Assembly: GCA_013416395.1 (NCBI GenBank)
Contig: JACCEP010000004.1
Coordinates: 124,001 to 188,000, forward strand
From: Alcaligenaceae bacterium
Lineage (GTDB): Bacteria > Pseudomonadota > Gammaproteobacteria > Burkholderiales > Burkholderiaceae_B
Length of the DNA: 64,000 nucleotides
Reading direction: 5' to 3'
In this document: piece by piece, positions 52,796-62,363 of the stretch
Numbering within the stretch: position 1 is the stretch's first letter
Layout of the letters: each line of letters opens with the position of its first letter
Notes under the pieces: model-generated
Databases searched by the model: none
Told to the model about the DNA's origin: nothing
Seen by the model: only the letters and a program-made list of their open reading frames with translations
Made by a program: the position numbers and the translations under genes

Positions 52796-54319
52796 TTAAC
52801 ACTCCTCCAGCCGGTCTTGATCGCGCAAGGACGCAACGATACGTCTTTTGTCGACTTTTCCCAGCTCATTTTTGGTAAAAGAATCTACGATATGGACTTT
52901 CTTTGGCGCTCTGACAGATCCCAGCTCCTGCTTGCCGAAATCGATCAAGTCTTTCTGGCTCAAGGCGCCAGTTCGGTTCAGGACAACGGCCATTTCGACA
53001 CGCTCTCCCCACACTTCATCGGGTACGCCGAAAACGACACACTCGGATATAGCTTGATGTTTTAAATAGGCATCCTCGACATCGGATGGGTAAACATTGA
53101 AACCGCCGCTAATGATGATGTCTTTTGAACGGCCTTTAATGAATAGAAAACCTCGCTCGTCGATGTGGCCAATGTCGCCCGTGTGAAACCATCCGTTTTT
53201 GATGACGTCTGCAGTCTGTTCAGGCATGTCGAGGTAGCCAGACATGAGAAGATCACCCGTGGCTATGATCTCACCGGTAGTATGTGGCTTCTCAATGGGT
53301 TGCCCGTTTTCACCAGCAACGGCGACGCGTGTCAGGGGGCCTATGTAGCCGGCGCTACCGCGATTTTCAGGTAATGATCCTAATATGCCCGGCATGCCAG
53401 TAATGATCACCGGTGCCTCAGTCAGGCCATACGTAACTCCCAGTACTGGCCCAAAGCAGTCTATGGCCTGTTCGATGAGGCGGGCGGAGCAGGGTGCGCC
53501 GCCGTAAAGCAAATTGCGCAAGGCGGGAAGAAACGTATGTAATGACGTTTGCGCTTCGACCAGTCTCTGCAGTAATGTGGGAGGCACCCATGTAGAGGTG
53601 ATCTGATGCGTATCCATTATTTGATGCAGGAGTGAAGCCTTGGCCTTGTTGGCAATGACCAGACAACCTCCAACGCCTAATATCGGCAAAACAAACGTAC
53701 CTGCACCATGGGTCATGGGTGGTGCGAGTAGAAAGCGTTCATCACTGTCGAATTCATACACCATCATCAGTGACGCGACCATGGTGTTGATACAACGGAA
53801 CGACTGCTGAACCGCTTTTGGCGCCCCTGATGATCCTCCAGTGAACTTGATGGCAGCAATTTCCTCAAGTCCGCAATGCACACGCTCGGGGAGTGCACCT
53901 GCAGGTTGTTTTAGTACATGGGAGACAGAGAACTCTCCCGTGGTGTCATTGCAGATTCGCAGACCTTCATAAGATTGGATGAGAGGTTCGTATACGCTGT
54001 CGTAAAGAATCAGGTCGGGGTTGGCGTATGCCAACTGACGCGCGATGTCTTTTTCCACCACGGTTGGCGTCAATGGCACAAGTACACCGCCGCAGGCATA
54101 AGTTGCCAGAATACCTAGCAACATTTCAATCGAATTGCCTGCCAGCGTGGCTACCACAGGCCGCTTCTTGCCCGACAGTTTCTGGAGGGCCGTGGACAGT
54201 GATAGTGCCTGATCGCGCAAATCAGAGTGACTCAGCGCCCTGCCCGTGTCCGCGTCAATGACTGCGGTGTGCTCAGGATGCTGCCTGGCACCCCTAAGGA
54301 AGAAATCGATAGGCTGCAT
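52796..54319 (-). CDS. AMP-forming acyl-CoA synthetase
   Basis: A 507-residue adenylate-forming ligase. The AMP-binding signature is AAIKFTGGSSGAPKAVQQSF; later motifs are VLGVTYGLTEAPVI, GWFHTGDIGHIDERGFLFIKGRSKDIIISGGFNVYPSDVEDA and the C-terminal lysine region NELGKVDKR. It activates a carboxylic acid as its CoA ester. ATG at 54319 is 1 nt after the thiolase stop; upstream in-frame starts to 54442 overlap that gene. Substrate is unknown. Confidence 0.93.
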   Translation of the reverse strand: MQPIDFFLRGARQHPEHTAVIDADTGRALSHSDLRDQALSLSTALQKLSGKKRPVVATLAGNSIEMLLGILATYACGGVLVPLTPTVVEKDIARQLAYANPDLILYDSVYEPLIQSYEGLRICNDTTGEFSVSHVLKQPAGALPERVHCGLEEIAAIKFTGGSSGAPKAVQQSFRCINTMVASLMMVYEFDSDERFLLAPPMTHGAGTFVLPILGVGGCLVIANKAKASLLHQIMDTHQITSTWVPPTLLQRLVEAQTSLHTFLPALRNLLYGGAPCSARLIEQAIDCFGPVLGVTYGLTEAPVIITGMPGILGSLPENRGSAGYIGPLTRVAVAGENGQPIEKPHTTGEIIATGDLLMSGYLDMPEQTADVIKNGWFHTGDIGHIDERGFLFIKGRSKDIIISGGFNVYPSDVEDAYLKHQAISECVVFGVPDEVWGERVEMAVVLNRTGALSQKDLIDFGKQELGSVRAPKKVHIVDSFTKNELGKVDKRRIVASLRDQDRLEEC

Positions 54320-54320
54320 G

Positions 54321-55571
54321 TCAGTTTCGCTGATTGCTAAGTACAGTGACAATGGCCGCAGCATCTTCATACTTGAGGAACCCGCCGCCGTTCTCTGCCA
54401 CGGCAGTGCGCGCTCCCTGCACTTGCCTGTCGCCGGCCTCATGACGCAGTTGCGTTACCAACTCGTGTATCTGAATAAGGCCCGTTGCCGCGATGGGGTG
54501 GCCCTTTGAAACCAGTCCGCCTGAAACGTTGACGGGCGTGCGGCCGCCCAGGCTTGTGCCTCCGCTTTCGGTGTATGCGCCGCTCTCTCCACGTTCGCAA
54601 AGCCCCAGATTTTCTACCTGCAGCAATTCGGCGAAGCTGGACGCGTCATGCACCTCGACTACATCGATATCCTGTGGAGTAATGTCTGCCATCGAATAGG
54701 CGCGCTTGGCTGCTAGGTGCACGCAATGTTGGTCCATATCTGCGAAGTCGCGATTGACTGTGCTTGCTGCGCCGAGGCCTGTAATGCGGATGGCGCGCTC
54801 AAGGTCTTTAGCGTTCAGGCTGCGTGTGCTTGATAAAACGATGGCCGATGCGCCATCCGAAATGGGTGCGCACATGGCACGCGTCAGCGGCCACGCGATT
54901 TCGGGGCTGCTTAACACCTCATCAATTGACATGTCTTTCTGGTACTGAGCCAAGGGGTTCATGGTCGAGTGAGCATGGTTTTTGGCTGCAACAGCAGCTA
55001 TTTGCCGCTGCGTGGTGCCATAAGTTCGCATGTGCTGACGCGCCATCGCAGCATAGATATCCATGAAGAAGCTCTGCGTATTCCATGCCCCAGGGGTATT
55101 GAGCCTGGCGCGAATTTCCGGGTCGCTTTCGAGCTCGCAGAAGAAGTCCCAGGTCTCCTGAAGCTGATGAATATCAGTGCCGCCAAAGAACGCGGTCATC
55201 ATTTCGGTTTTTTTTTCGGGGTAGAACATCTTTTCTGTGCCCGCCACCAGCACGGTGTCGAACATGCCTGACTCAATTGCCATGCAAGCGTTGAACAAAC
55301 CCGAGCTGCTGCTTGCACACGCATTCTCGATATTGAAAATCGGAATGCCACTAAAGCCCATGGCATTCAATGCGCATTGGCCGCGAATGGAATTTTGCTT
55401 TTCCATCTGGCCTTGCCGGACGTTCGAAAACCAGGCTGCTTGTATGTCGTCCAGGGATTTTCCACTGTCGGCCAGGGCAAGGTTTACTGCCTGTTCTGTG
55501 AGTCGCTTGACCGACAGGTCTGGGTGCCTGCCAAGGGGGGTGTGGCCGATGCCGGTGATAAAGACGTTCAT
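54321..55571 (-). CDS. Thiolase family protein (SCP-x-like)
   Basis: A 416-residue thiolase-like protein, first gene of the operon. The nucleophile cysteine is likely in FNIENACASSSSGLFNACMAIESGM. The histidine motif is GGLVSKGHPIAATGLIQIHELV. At the C-terminus, where degradative thiolases have a CxGxG cysteine, it has AVAENGGGF, so the second cysteine is replaced. This is usual for SCP-x-like thiolases and makes the role less certain: condensation, cleavage or a regulated variant. Confidence 0.9.
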   Translation of the reverse strand: MNVFITGIGHTPLGRHPDLSVKRLTEQAVNLALADSGKSLDDIQAAWFSNVRQGQMEKQNSIRGQCALNAMGFSGIPIFNIENACASSSSGLFNACMAIESGMFDTVLVAGTEKMFYPEKKTEMMTAFFGGTDIHQLQETWDFFCELESDPEIRARLNTPGAWNTQSFFMDIYAAMARQHMRTYGTTQRQIAAVAAKNHAHSTMNPLAQYQKDMSIDEVLSSPEIAWPLTRAMCAPISDGASAIVLSSTRSLNAKDLERAIRITGLGAASTVNRDFADMDQHCVHLAAKRAYSMADITPQDIDVVEVHDASSFAELLQVENLGLCERGESGAYTESGGTSLGGRTPVNVSGGLVSKGHPIAATGLIQIHELVTQLRHEAGDRQVQGARTAVAENGGGFLKYEDAAAIVTVLSNQRN

Positions 55572-55709
55572 GGTGTTGTCCTGAGCCGTTATGTGTATAG
55601 GCTTATTCTGGGCGTCGGGCGCATTAGGGACAACCCCGGCTTACCCCGTGAAATCAGTGTAAAGTTCCAATATATGAAACCTTTATAGTGTGGCCTGCGA
55701 GCGTAAATC

Positions 55710-56456
55710 ATGAACCAATACACCAGCATTCAGAAGGCGCTCAACGTACTCAAGACGGTTGAGCAGCACCACAAAGAGGGCCTGCGCCTGGTTGATGTGT
55801 GCGGACGGCTCGACCTTCGTAAACCTACAGCATTGCGTTTGCTTAGCCAGCTCGAGGACGCTGGGTTGCTGAGCCGCAACCCACGCAGCAAAAAATTCTA
55901 TCTGGGCGATTATTGCAGACAGCTTGGAGAGTCACTGTCGGTGCAGTCTTCAGTTTCGACACGTTATCGGCCCTTACTTCGTCGTATATCGGCTCGCACT
56001 GGAGACGCGTCGTTTCTCGTCATTTTGCAGGACCTCGACACGTTGTGTATCGCGCGAGAAGTGGGCTCATATCCGATACAGGCACTGGCCATTCCTGAGG
56101 GAAACCGCCAGCCTATAGGCGTAGGTGCAGGCGGACTTGCCATGCTGTCTACCTTTGACGAAGAAACAACCGAATACTATTTGCACTCGAACCGCGCCCG
56201 CTTTCTCAACTACCGGACGCTACGCCTTGACGAGCTCAGGTCACGCATCGCAAAGGCTCGTAAGCAAGGTTATGCCGTTATAGGAAGCCATGCAGTCAGT
56301 CAGGTGACGGGTGTTGGCGTCACGCTAATCGCTAAAGAGGGCGGGGTAGTAGGCGGTATCAGTGTCGCTGCTCTTGATAACCGCATGACGCAGAAGCGGC
56401 AGGTCGATGTCGCTAAGATTATTCGCGAAGAGATGGTGATGTTTCTGGACAAATAG
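55710..56456 (+). CDS. IclR-family transcriptional regulator
   Basis: A 248-residue IclR regulator, divergent from the thiolase operon. The N-terminal helix-turn-helix is IQKALNVLKTVEQHHKEGLRLVDVCGRLDLRKPTALRLLSQLEDAGLLSR. The effector domain follows (IPEGNRQPIGVGAGGLAMLST and VTGVGVTLIAKEGGVVGGISVAA). It probably responds to the acid taken up or degraded by the adjacent operon. Confidence 0.95.
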   Translation: MNQYTSIQKALNVLKTVEQHHKEGLRLVDVCGRLDLRKPTALRLLSQLEDAGLLSRNPRSKKFYLGDYCRQLGESLSVQSSVSTRYRPLLRRISARTGDASFLVILQDLDTLCIAREVGSYPIQALAIPEGNRQPIGVGAGGLAMLSTFDEETTEYYLHSNRARFLNYRTLRLDELRSRIAKARKQGYAVIGSHAVSQVTGVGVTLIAKEGGVVGGISVAALDNRMTQKRQVDVAKIIREEMVMFLDK

Positions 56457-56578
56457 TGGGCGATTGCCCGACTTGCCCAAGAAGGTGGCACGGTCCAGTT
56501 GTGAGGACGGTTGATACACAACTCGTACGTAGGCTGACATACCCTGCTGAAGGGGAAGTAAGGTGGCGGTCGCCCCCT

Positions 56579-57052
56579 CTAATAATGATCCAGCGGCATT
56601 GCCGTCGTATATTTGATTTCTTCCATGCAAAAGCTGGAGCTGACATCGTAAAGATCAACAGTGCGGATCAGTTTTTTGTAGACGCGGTCAAAGCCTGCAA
56701 TATCCGGCACAACCACTTTCAGTAAATAATCTGTTTCGCCGGCAAGCCTGTAAAACTCCACCACTTCCGGAAAGGCCGAAACGCCTTGGGCAAATTCATC
56801 TAGCCATTGGGGCTCGTGACGATTGGTGCGTATAGAAACAAAAACCGTTATTCCGGCATCGATTTTGTGCCGGTCCAGCAAACACACTTGCCGTTTGATG
56901 ACGCCTGACTGCTGCAAACGCTGAATGCGCTTCCAGCACGCCGTGGTCGATAAATGCACTTGATTGGCGATTTCGGCAATAGGCTGGGTGGCGTCATGCT
57001 GCAAAATAGCCAGAATGGCGCGATCTTTGTTGTCGAGAGATTTTTCTGTCAT
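56579..57052 (-). CDS. Lrp/AsnC-family transcriptional regulator
   Basis: A 157-residue Lrp/AsnC regulator. Its N-terminal helix-turn-helix is SLDNKDRAILAILQHDATQPIAEIANQVHLSTTACWKRIQRLQQSGVIKRQ. The AsnC ligand domain follows with LAGETDYLLKVVVPDIAGFDRVY. ATG at 57052 is preferred to the start at 57085 by family length. Target unknown. Confidence 0.94.
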   Translation of the reverse strand: MTEKSLDNKDRAILAILQHDATQPIAEIANQVHLSTTACWKRIQRLQQSGVIKRQVCLLDRHKIDAGITVFVSIRTNRHEPQWLDEFAQGVSAFPEVVEFYRLAGETDYLLKVVVPDIAGFDRVYKKLIRTVDLYDVSSSFCMEEIKYTTAMPLDHY

Positions 57053-57440
57053 TTTCTGGCTCGGATATGTTATCAGCCAAACCATCCTCGCTTAGGATTG
57101 CTCTGGCGAATTTATTTCGTTAATTGTGCCTGAATCAGAAATTATCTCAAGTTTAGTACGTACTACGGTAAATATTAATTGCCAATTAGCCATGTCCCCC
57201 GCGTTCTGGCTGGCTAAGAAATGTACCCAAATATATGTGATCATGCGATGTCGTCGTCGTGGGCAGCACTACCAAACGCAGAACCTGGTTGGTGTTACTG
57301 ACAACCTGCCCTTGGGCTTGGTTCTTCCACAACGCGCTTGCTGCTTTGTTTTAAGGTTGTGTAGAAAATCTATTACCAAGACCATTTTTAACGGGCATCT
57401 TGATTGATTTCTCGCCTGGAGTAACAGGGCGACACCGCCC
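57053..57440. other. Intergenic stretch without a recognised gene
   Basis: About 390 bp between the Lrp gene start and the Bug terminator. It should hold the Lrp gene's promoter. No credible coding frame seen. Confidence 0.5.
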
Positions 57441-57484
57441 AAAAAAAAACCCACGCGATTGGCCGTTAAGCCATTCAGCGTGGG
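57441..57484 (-). terminator. Intrinsic terminator of the Bug receptor gene
   Basis: On the minus strand, a stem CCCACGC/GCGTGGG with an additional inner GGC/GCC pairing (57450-57484) is followed by nine Ts (57441-57449). It lies 17 nt after the Bug stop. This is a classical rho-independent terminator. Confidence 0.88.
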
Positions 57485-57501
57485 CAGGTTTGCTCCAGCG
57501 T

Positions 57502-58470
57502 TTACTGGTTCAGACCCATACTCTGAACAAGATCTTTCTCTGAGGCAAATGTGGTCTTGGCAAACTCGGCATAGTCAGTGTGATTCATGTATTGCATTCT
57601 CACACCGTACTGACCAAGTGCATTGATGAAGGCAGGGTCTTTCATGGCGCTTTTTACAGCGTCATCCAGTTTTTGCACAATTTCTTGGGGCAAGCCGGCA
57701 GGGCCACCCAGGCCAAGCGGTGAAGGCACAACAACAGGCCAGCCGGCCTCAGTCACCGTTGGCACATCGGCAAACGCCTCAGGGCGTACGTCTGCAGCGG
57801 TGGCCAAGACGCGCACCTTACCCGCCTGCATCATGGGGATAACGACGTTGGTCAGTACCGACACCTTAAGATGCCCGCCAAGCAAAGCGGTGATGGCTTC
57901 GGCGTCGCTCTTGAATGGGATGTGTGTCGCTTCAAAGCCGGCGGCGTTGCTAAGCTGCACCATGGCTACCTGATTGCCCGAGTACTGGCCCGGCGTGGAA
58001 AAATCAAGATCGCCAGGGTTGGCCTTGGCATACTTGACCACGTCTTCCAGGGTTTTGAACGAAGAGTCCGCTGCAACCGTAAAGGCAAAGTCATACGTGG
58101 AAAATGCCGCAATGTATGTCAAGTCTTTGATTGGGTCGTAACGGGTCTTCTGAAGGTAAGGCTGACGGAATATGCCAACAGGCGTAAGTGCAAGCCGGTA
58201 GCCATCGGGTTTGGTGGTGACCATTTCATTGGCACCCATGGAACCGGCTGCGCCCGGCTTGTTCTCAACCACAATGGTCTGCCCGAGCGCCTTTCCCATT
58301 CCATCAGCCAGTGCACGACCGATGATGTCAGTTGTGCCGCCTGCCGCGTAAGGCACGATAAGTGTAATCGGCTTATTTGGGTAATCGCTTTGCGCATTCG
58401 CGACGCCTGTCGCGCCAACGCCGAGTGCAAACACGGCGGACATCACTACTGACTGTGCAAGCTTTTTCAT
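57502..58470 (-). CDS. Bug/TctC-family tricarboxylate receptor
   Basis: A 322-residue exported receptor with signal peptide (MKKLAQSVVMSAVFALGVGA...NAQ). Family features: YPNKPITLIVPYAAGGTTDIIGRALAD, VENKPGAAGSMGANEMVTTKPDGYRL, HIPFKSDAEAITALLGGHLKV and FADVPTVTEAGWP. It is monocistronic, ends at an intrinsic terminator and has no membrane partner beside it. Ligand is unknown. Confidence 0.95.
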   Translation of the reverse strand: MKKLAQSVVMSAVFALGVGATGVANAQSDYPNKPITLIVPYAAGGTTDIIGRALADGMGKALGQTIVVENKPGAAGSMGANEMVTTKPDGYRLALTPVGIFRQPYLQKTRYDPIKDLTYIAAFSTYDFAFTVAADSSFKTLEDVVKYAKANPGDLDFSTPGQYSGNQVAMVQLSNAAGFEATHIPFKSDAEAITALLGGHLKVSVLTNVVIPMMQAGKVRVLATAADVRPEAFADVPTVTEAGWPVVVPSPLGLGGPAGLPQEIVQKLDDAVKSAMKDPAFINALGQYGVRMQYMNHTDYAEFAKTTFASEKDLVQSMGLNQ

Positions 58471-59195
58471 CTGTGGTCCCTTGTAACGGTGTCATTGCCG
58501 GGCCACGCATCGCAAGATCCAGCACCGGTCAACATAAGCAATATCAAACGAGTTTCATCGAGATTTCGCCATGCGAATCGTTTGTCTGATGAACAGAACT
58601 ACGCCATGGCTTTTTACGCCGCATTATAGGAACAGTTGCAGAATAGCAAGGTTTTGCAGAGGTTTGTGGTTCGCTGTGCGAAACGAACGCGCACTGCGGC
58701 CAACTGCTGGGTGGTCAGGAGGTACGGCTTATCGAGTTTTTAATAGTGCAGCTAGATTCGTACGATATCTTTATCCTGCGGGGGCCGGCATCTTACGGCC
58801 TTTTCTTCACGATAGTCCTGGTAATAGATGGATGATGGTGTTGTAAGCAGCGCTCGTTTTCAGTGAAACGATATAACGACCAAGTGTGCAAATTTAAAAA
58901 TAATAAATATCTTATGATTTATTTTTTGTACTTATTCTGACGATATTTTCACCTAACGTCGGCGTAAATGGCCATGCTTATAAGTAAACGGGGGGCTGTT
59001 AGGTATTAGAGGTTTATGTCCCGGTTCATTGTGAAATGTGGGTTTTGAGTATGCGTCGGTGGCTTAGCAGCATGTACTTCCCTTGGCTAGCCACCTACCA
59101 TTTAAATGTAAATTTCTCACCGCGACATTAGGGTGAGCGATTCAGCGGGCGATCAGAAAAAATAAAAATACGCTAGCCATAAAGGGAGGAGGTAG
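58471..59195. promoter_or_regulatory. Long AT-rich intergenic region upstream of the Liv operon
   Basis: A 725-bp gap between divergent Bug and Liv-type transporter genes. The part 58890-58945 is very AT-rich (runs such as AAATTTAAAAATAATAAATA) and probably carries promoter elements. A 91-codon plus-strand frame at 58571 has no family match that I can see. No RNA gene recognised. Confidence 0.45.
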
Positions 59196-60239
59196 ATGAG
59201 CAATCAGGTCATGACCGACATTACGTCGAGCTCATGCGGGAAGTTGGGCAGGCAGCGGCGGCGCATCGTATGGGCGGTAGTGTTTGCGAGCCTGCTAGCT
59301 TATCCCCTGTTGGTTCCTGATTTCTGGGTGGTCAGCGTTGGTGCCCAGTCCCTTATCCTGGGGATGATCGCTCTGAGTCTGACTTTTCTGGCTGCTTACG
59401 GTGGCATGGTTTCACTGGCGCAGTTGGCGGTTGCCGGTGTTGCCGGTTACACCCTGGCCATCCTCAGTAGTCACTCTGCCAATGTGGGTGTCGAGGTTGT
59501 TCCCTGGCCGGTAGCGCTATTGCTTGGAATGCTTGCAGGAATTGTTGCAGGTCTGGTCATAGGGGCCATTGCAGTGCGCAGTCGCGGAATTTATCTGCTG
59601 ATGAGTACATTGGCCATCTCCATGATTTTTTATTATTTGGCACAGCAGAACACCACGGTTTTGTATGGTTTTGACGGCATACGCGGTATAGCGATTCCAA
59701 CCATTATGGGTGCATCGCTCAGAGAGCCCAGTGTCTTCTACTATCTTTGTCTGGCTGTTGCTGGCCTTGCTTACCTGATGGTTGTGCATCTGGTCCGTAC
59801 GCCTTTCGGGCTGGCGCTGCAAGGGGCCCGTGACGATGAACAGCGCATGCGTTCGCTTGGTTTCCGGGTAACCCTTCATCAGGTAGCCGCTTTCGGCGTT
59901 GCGGGTTTGCTGGCGTCTCTGGGCGGCATACTCAATCTTTGGTATCAGGGCGGGATCTCGCCAGGTTCCATCGGCATGACCTCGACGATTGGCATTCTGA
60001 TTATGGCTGTCATTGGCGGCCTTAGCCATCCGCGTGGTGCGTTCATCGGCGCGCTGGCGTACGTGCTGATTCAAACCTTCGCTGTTGACATCGTGGGAGC
60101 CAATCGCTTCAACACGCTGATCGGCAGTGTGTTTCTCATTATTGTCATGCTTTCGCCCGATGGTCTGGCGGGCGTGTGGCGCAGGCTTTTTACACGGCGG
60201 GTTTCGGAAAAGGCCTTGCCGTCGGTTACATCGTCGTAG
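59196..60239 (+). CDS. Branched-chain amino acid-type ABC permease (LivM family)
   Basis: A 347-residue inner-membrane permease, first gene of a five-gene operon. The family strings are SLTFLAAYGGMVSLAQLAVAGVAGYTLAIL, GAIAVRSRGIYLLMSTLAISMIFYYLA and the EAA-like GARDDEQRMRSLGFRVTLHQVAAFGVAGLLASLGGILNL. A GGGAGGAGG ribosome site precedes the ATG. Substrate may be a branched-chain amino acid, an amide or an aromatic acid. Confidence 0.94.
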   Translation: MSNQVMTDITSSSCGKLGRQRRRIVWAVVFASLLAYPLLVPDFWVVSVGAQSLILGMIALSLTFLAAYGGMVSLAQLAVAGVAGYTLAILSSHSANVGVEVVPWPVALLLGMLAGIVAGLVIGAIAVRSRGIYLLMSTLAISMIFYYLAQQNTTVLYGFDGIRGIAIPTIMGASLREPSVFYYLCLAVAGLAYLMVVHLVRTPFGLALQGARDDEQRMRSLGFRVTLHQVAAFGVAGLLASLGGILNLWYQGGISPGSIGMTSTIGILIMAVIGGLSHPRGAFIGALAYVLIQTFAVDIVGANRFNTLIGSVFLIIVMLSPDGLAGVWRRLFTRRVSEKALPSVTSS

Positions 60240-60258
60240 AACTATAAGGAGGGGAGTC

Positions 60259-61506
60259 ATGTCTACAAAGATTTTGGTGAAATTGGCGGTCTCGCTGGCG
60301 TTGTCCAGCACCCTGGTCGCGCAGGCAAGTGCACAGGAAACCATTCGCATCGGAGGGCTGGCAACGCTGGATGGACCGTTTGCGGTGCTTGGGCAGGAGG
60401 CATTTCGTGCAATGGAACTGGCGTTTGAAGAGGCCGGTAATGAAGTCGCGGGCAAGAAAATCGTGTGGGTGCGTGAATCTTCCGATGGCCGTCCGGATGT
60501 CGCCCTGACCAAGGCGCGCAAGCTCATTGAGCAAGATAAGGTGGATATTCTGATTGGCCCTGTGTCGGGTGGTGAAGGGCTGGCCGTGAAGGAGTACGCC
60601 AAGTCGGTGCCAGGTCACACCTTTGTCAACGGCTTTTCGGCAGCTCAGGAAACCACACTGGTTTCGCCTGCTGACAACTTCTTCCGCTTCAGCACCGATG
60701 GTGCTCAGTGGCAGGCCGGTCTGGGTAATTATGTGTACGACGACAAAGGCTATCGCAAGGTGGCTGTCGTGTCTGGTGATTATTCGTTTGGCTACACCCA
60801 GGTGCTGGGCTTTATGAACGAGTTTTGCGCCAAGGGCGGCAAGGTGCCGGAGAAAGTCTGGGTACCCAACGGCACCAAGGACTTTAGTTCGGCTATTGCC
60901 CGTATCCCTGAAGATGTCGATGCTGTTTATGTGATGCTGGGCGGTGCTGATGCGGTTAACTTCCTCAGCCAGTATTACCAGACGGGCACAGACACGCCTC
61001 TTATCGCCGGTTCTAATACGGTAGAGCAAACCGTGCTGAGCACTAAGGGGCCATTCACGCGATATCTGGAAGGGATTCCCTCTGCACATATGGTGGCCGA
61101 TGGTCTGGATGACCCCGCCTACAAGGCATACGTAGAAACGTATAAAAAACGCTTCCCTGATGGCTTGTCGGCACCTTCCGCTCCTTATTACGGGTACTAC
61201 GTGGCCACCAAGGCCGTGCTTGCGGCGCTAAATGAAGTTGATGGTGATCTGTCTGACGACCAGAAGAAGTTTCAGCAGGCCTTGGCTAAGGTAAAGATGG
61301 ACACTGCATTCGGTCCTGTTGAACTTGATGAAAACCGACAGGCAATTGCCAACATCTATGTTACCGAGGTGGCACGTAACGAAGACGGTAAGCTTTACAA
61401 CAAAATGGTGCGCAAGATCGAAGCTGTGGATCAGGTGTTGGGTCAGAACCGTGCCGAGTTCGTGGCACGCGGTGTGCCTAGCAGAGATTATCCTGCTTGC
61501 CCATGA
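60259..61506 (+). CDS. LivK-type ABC substrate-binding protein
   Basis: A 415-residue periplasmic binding protein with a signal peptide (KLAVSLALSSTLVAQASAQ). Fold strings are IRIGGLATLDGPFAVLGQEAFRAMELAFEEAGNEVAGKKI, KARKLIEQDKVDILIGPVSGGEGLAV and YRKVAVVSGDYSFGYTQVLGF. The ATG at 60259 has GGAGGGGAG upstream; a longer frame from 60127 overlaps the permease. The stop overlaps the next start by 4 nt (ATGA). Confidence 0.95.
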   Translation: MSTKILVKLAVSLALSSTLVAQASAQETIRIGGLATLDGPFAVLGQEAFRAMELAFEEAGNEVAGKKIVWVRESSDGRPDVALTKARKLIEQDKVDILIGPVSGGEGLAVKEYAKSVPGHTFVNGFSAAQETTLVSPADNFFRFSTDGAQWQAGLGNYVYDDKGYRKVAVVSGDYSFGYTQVLGFMNEFCAKGGKVPEKVWVPNGTKDFSSAIARIPEDVDAVYVMLGGADAVNFLSQYYQTGTDTPLIAGSNTVEQTVLSTKGPFTRYLEGIPSAHMVADGLDDPAYKAYVETYKKRFPDGLSAPSAPYYGYYVATKAVLAALNEVDGDLSDDQKKFQQALAKVKMDTAFGPVELDENRQAIANIYVTEVARNEDGKLYNKMVRKIEAVDQVLGQNRAEFVARGVPSRDYPACP

Positions 61507-62363
61507 AGCCGTTTCTGTTGACGATGCTAAATGGCATCACGCTGGCGGCGTTGTATTTTATCGTCGCCAGCGGCTTTACGATTATTTTTGGCATGATGCG
61601 CGTGGTCAATATGGCGCATGGGTCGATCTATCTGTTAGGCGCCTATATTGGCTATAGCGTGGCTGCCGCCAGCGAAAGCTGGCTACTGGGCATAGCCGGC
61701 GCTGCGTTGGGTAGCGCGGTGGCCGGGGTAATTATGCATCGCGTTTTCCTCGATCGTTATCAAGGTCAGGATCTGCGGCAAGCATTAATTACCATTGGGC
61801 TGTCTATTGTTATTGCTGATCTACTACTGGCTGGCTATGGTGGTCTTACTTATCAGCTCGATATACCCGATGTTTTATTCGGAGGCGTACGCCTGCCGCT
61901 GGTCGGTGGCTATTCGCTCTTCAGGCTAGTTTTGATTGGCTTTGCAATCATGGTCTACATCGTTTTGTGGCTGCTTATCCAACGCACCCGTTTCGGCATG
62001 ATTATCCGGGCAGCTGTGGATGATCGGCACATGTTGGCCGCCACCGGGGTTAACGTGCCGCTGGTGTCCACGGCGGTCTTTGCCCTGGCCGCAGGGCTGG
62101 TTGGCATGGCGGGCGTAATCGGCGGATCGGCGCTTTCTATTGCGCCGGGCGACGACGTGCATTATTTACTGTCATCGCTGGTCGTCGTTATTGTCGGTGG
62201 CATGGGCAACCTCAAGGGCGCGGCTGTGGGGGCGTTACTGATAGGGTTGGCGGAACAGATTGGTTTGGCGTACTTGCCAACATACTCCGCCGTTATTTCG
62301 TTTGTCATTATGGTTGCCGTGCTGGCGTATCGACCATATGGTTTGTTCGGGCGGCCCGCATGA
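61503..62363 (+). CDS. Branched-chain amino acid-type ABC permease (LivH family)
   Basis: A 286-residue permease. Strings are LNGITLAALYFIVASGFTIIFGMMRVVNMAHGSIYLLGAYIGY, IIRAAVDDRHMLAATGVNVPLVSTAVFALAAGLVGMAGVIGG and VVVIVGGMGNLKGAAVGALLIGL. ATG at 61503 overlaps the binding-protein stop, and the stop overlaps LivG's start by 4 nt. Confidence 0.95.
   Translation: MKPFLLTMLNGITLAALYFIVASGFTIIFGMMRVVNMAHGSIYLLGAYIGYSVAAASESWLLGIAGAALGSAVAGVIMHRVFLDRYQGQDLRQALITIGLSIVIADLLLAGYGGLTYQLDIPDVLFGGVRLPLVGGYSLFRLVLIGFAIMVYIVLWLLIQRTRFGMIIRAAVDDRHMLAATGVNVPLVSTAVFALAAGLVGMAGVIGGSALSIAPGDDVHYLLSSLVVVIVGGMGNLKGAAVGALLIGLAEQIGLAYLPTYSAVISFVIMVAVLAYRPYGLFGRPA

Noticed and set aside
57126-57407. A 93-codon plus-strand frame as a gene
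   Set aside because: Cysteine/arginine-rich composition unlike a real protein, no ribosome site and next to a terminator.
58571-58846. A 91-codon plus-strand frame as a gene
   Set aside because: No ribosome site or family features; probably chance within a long intergenic region.
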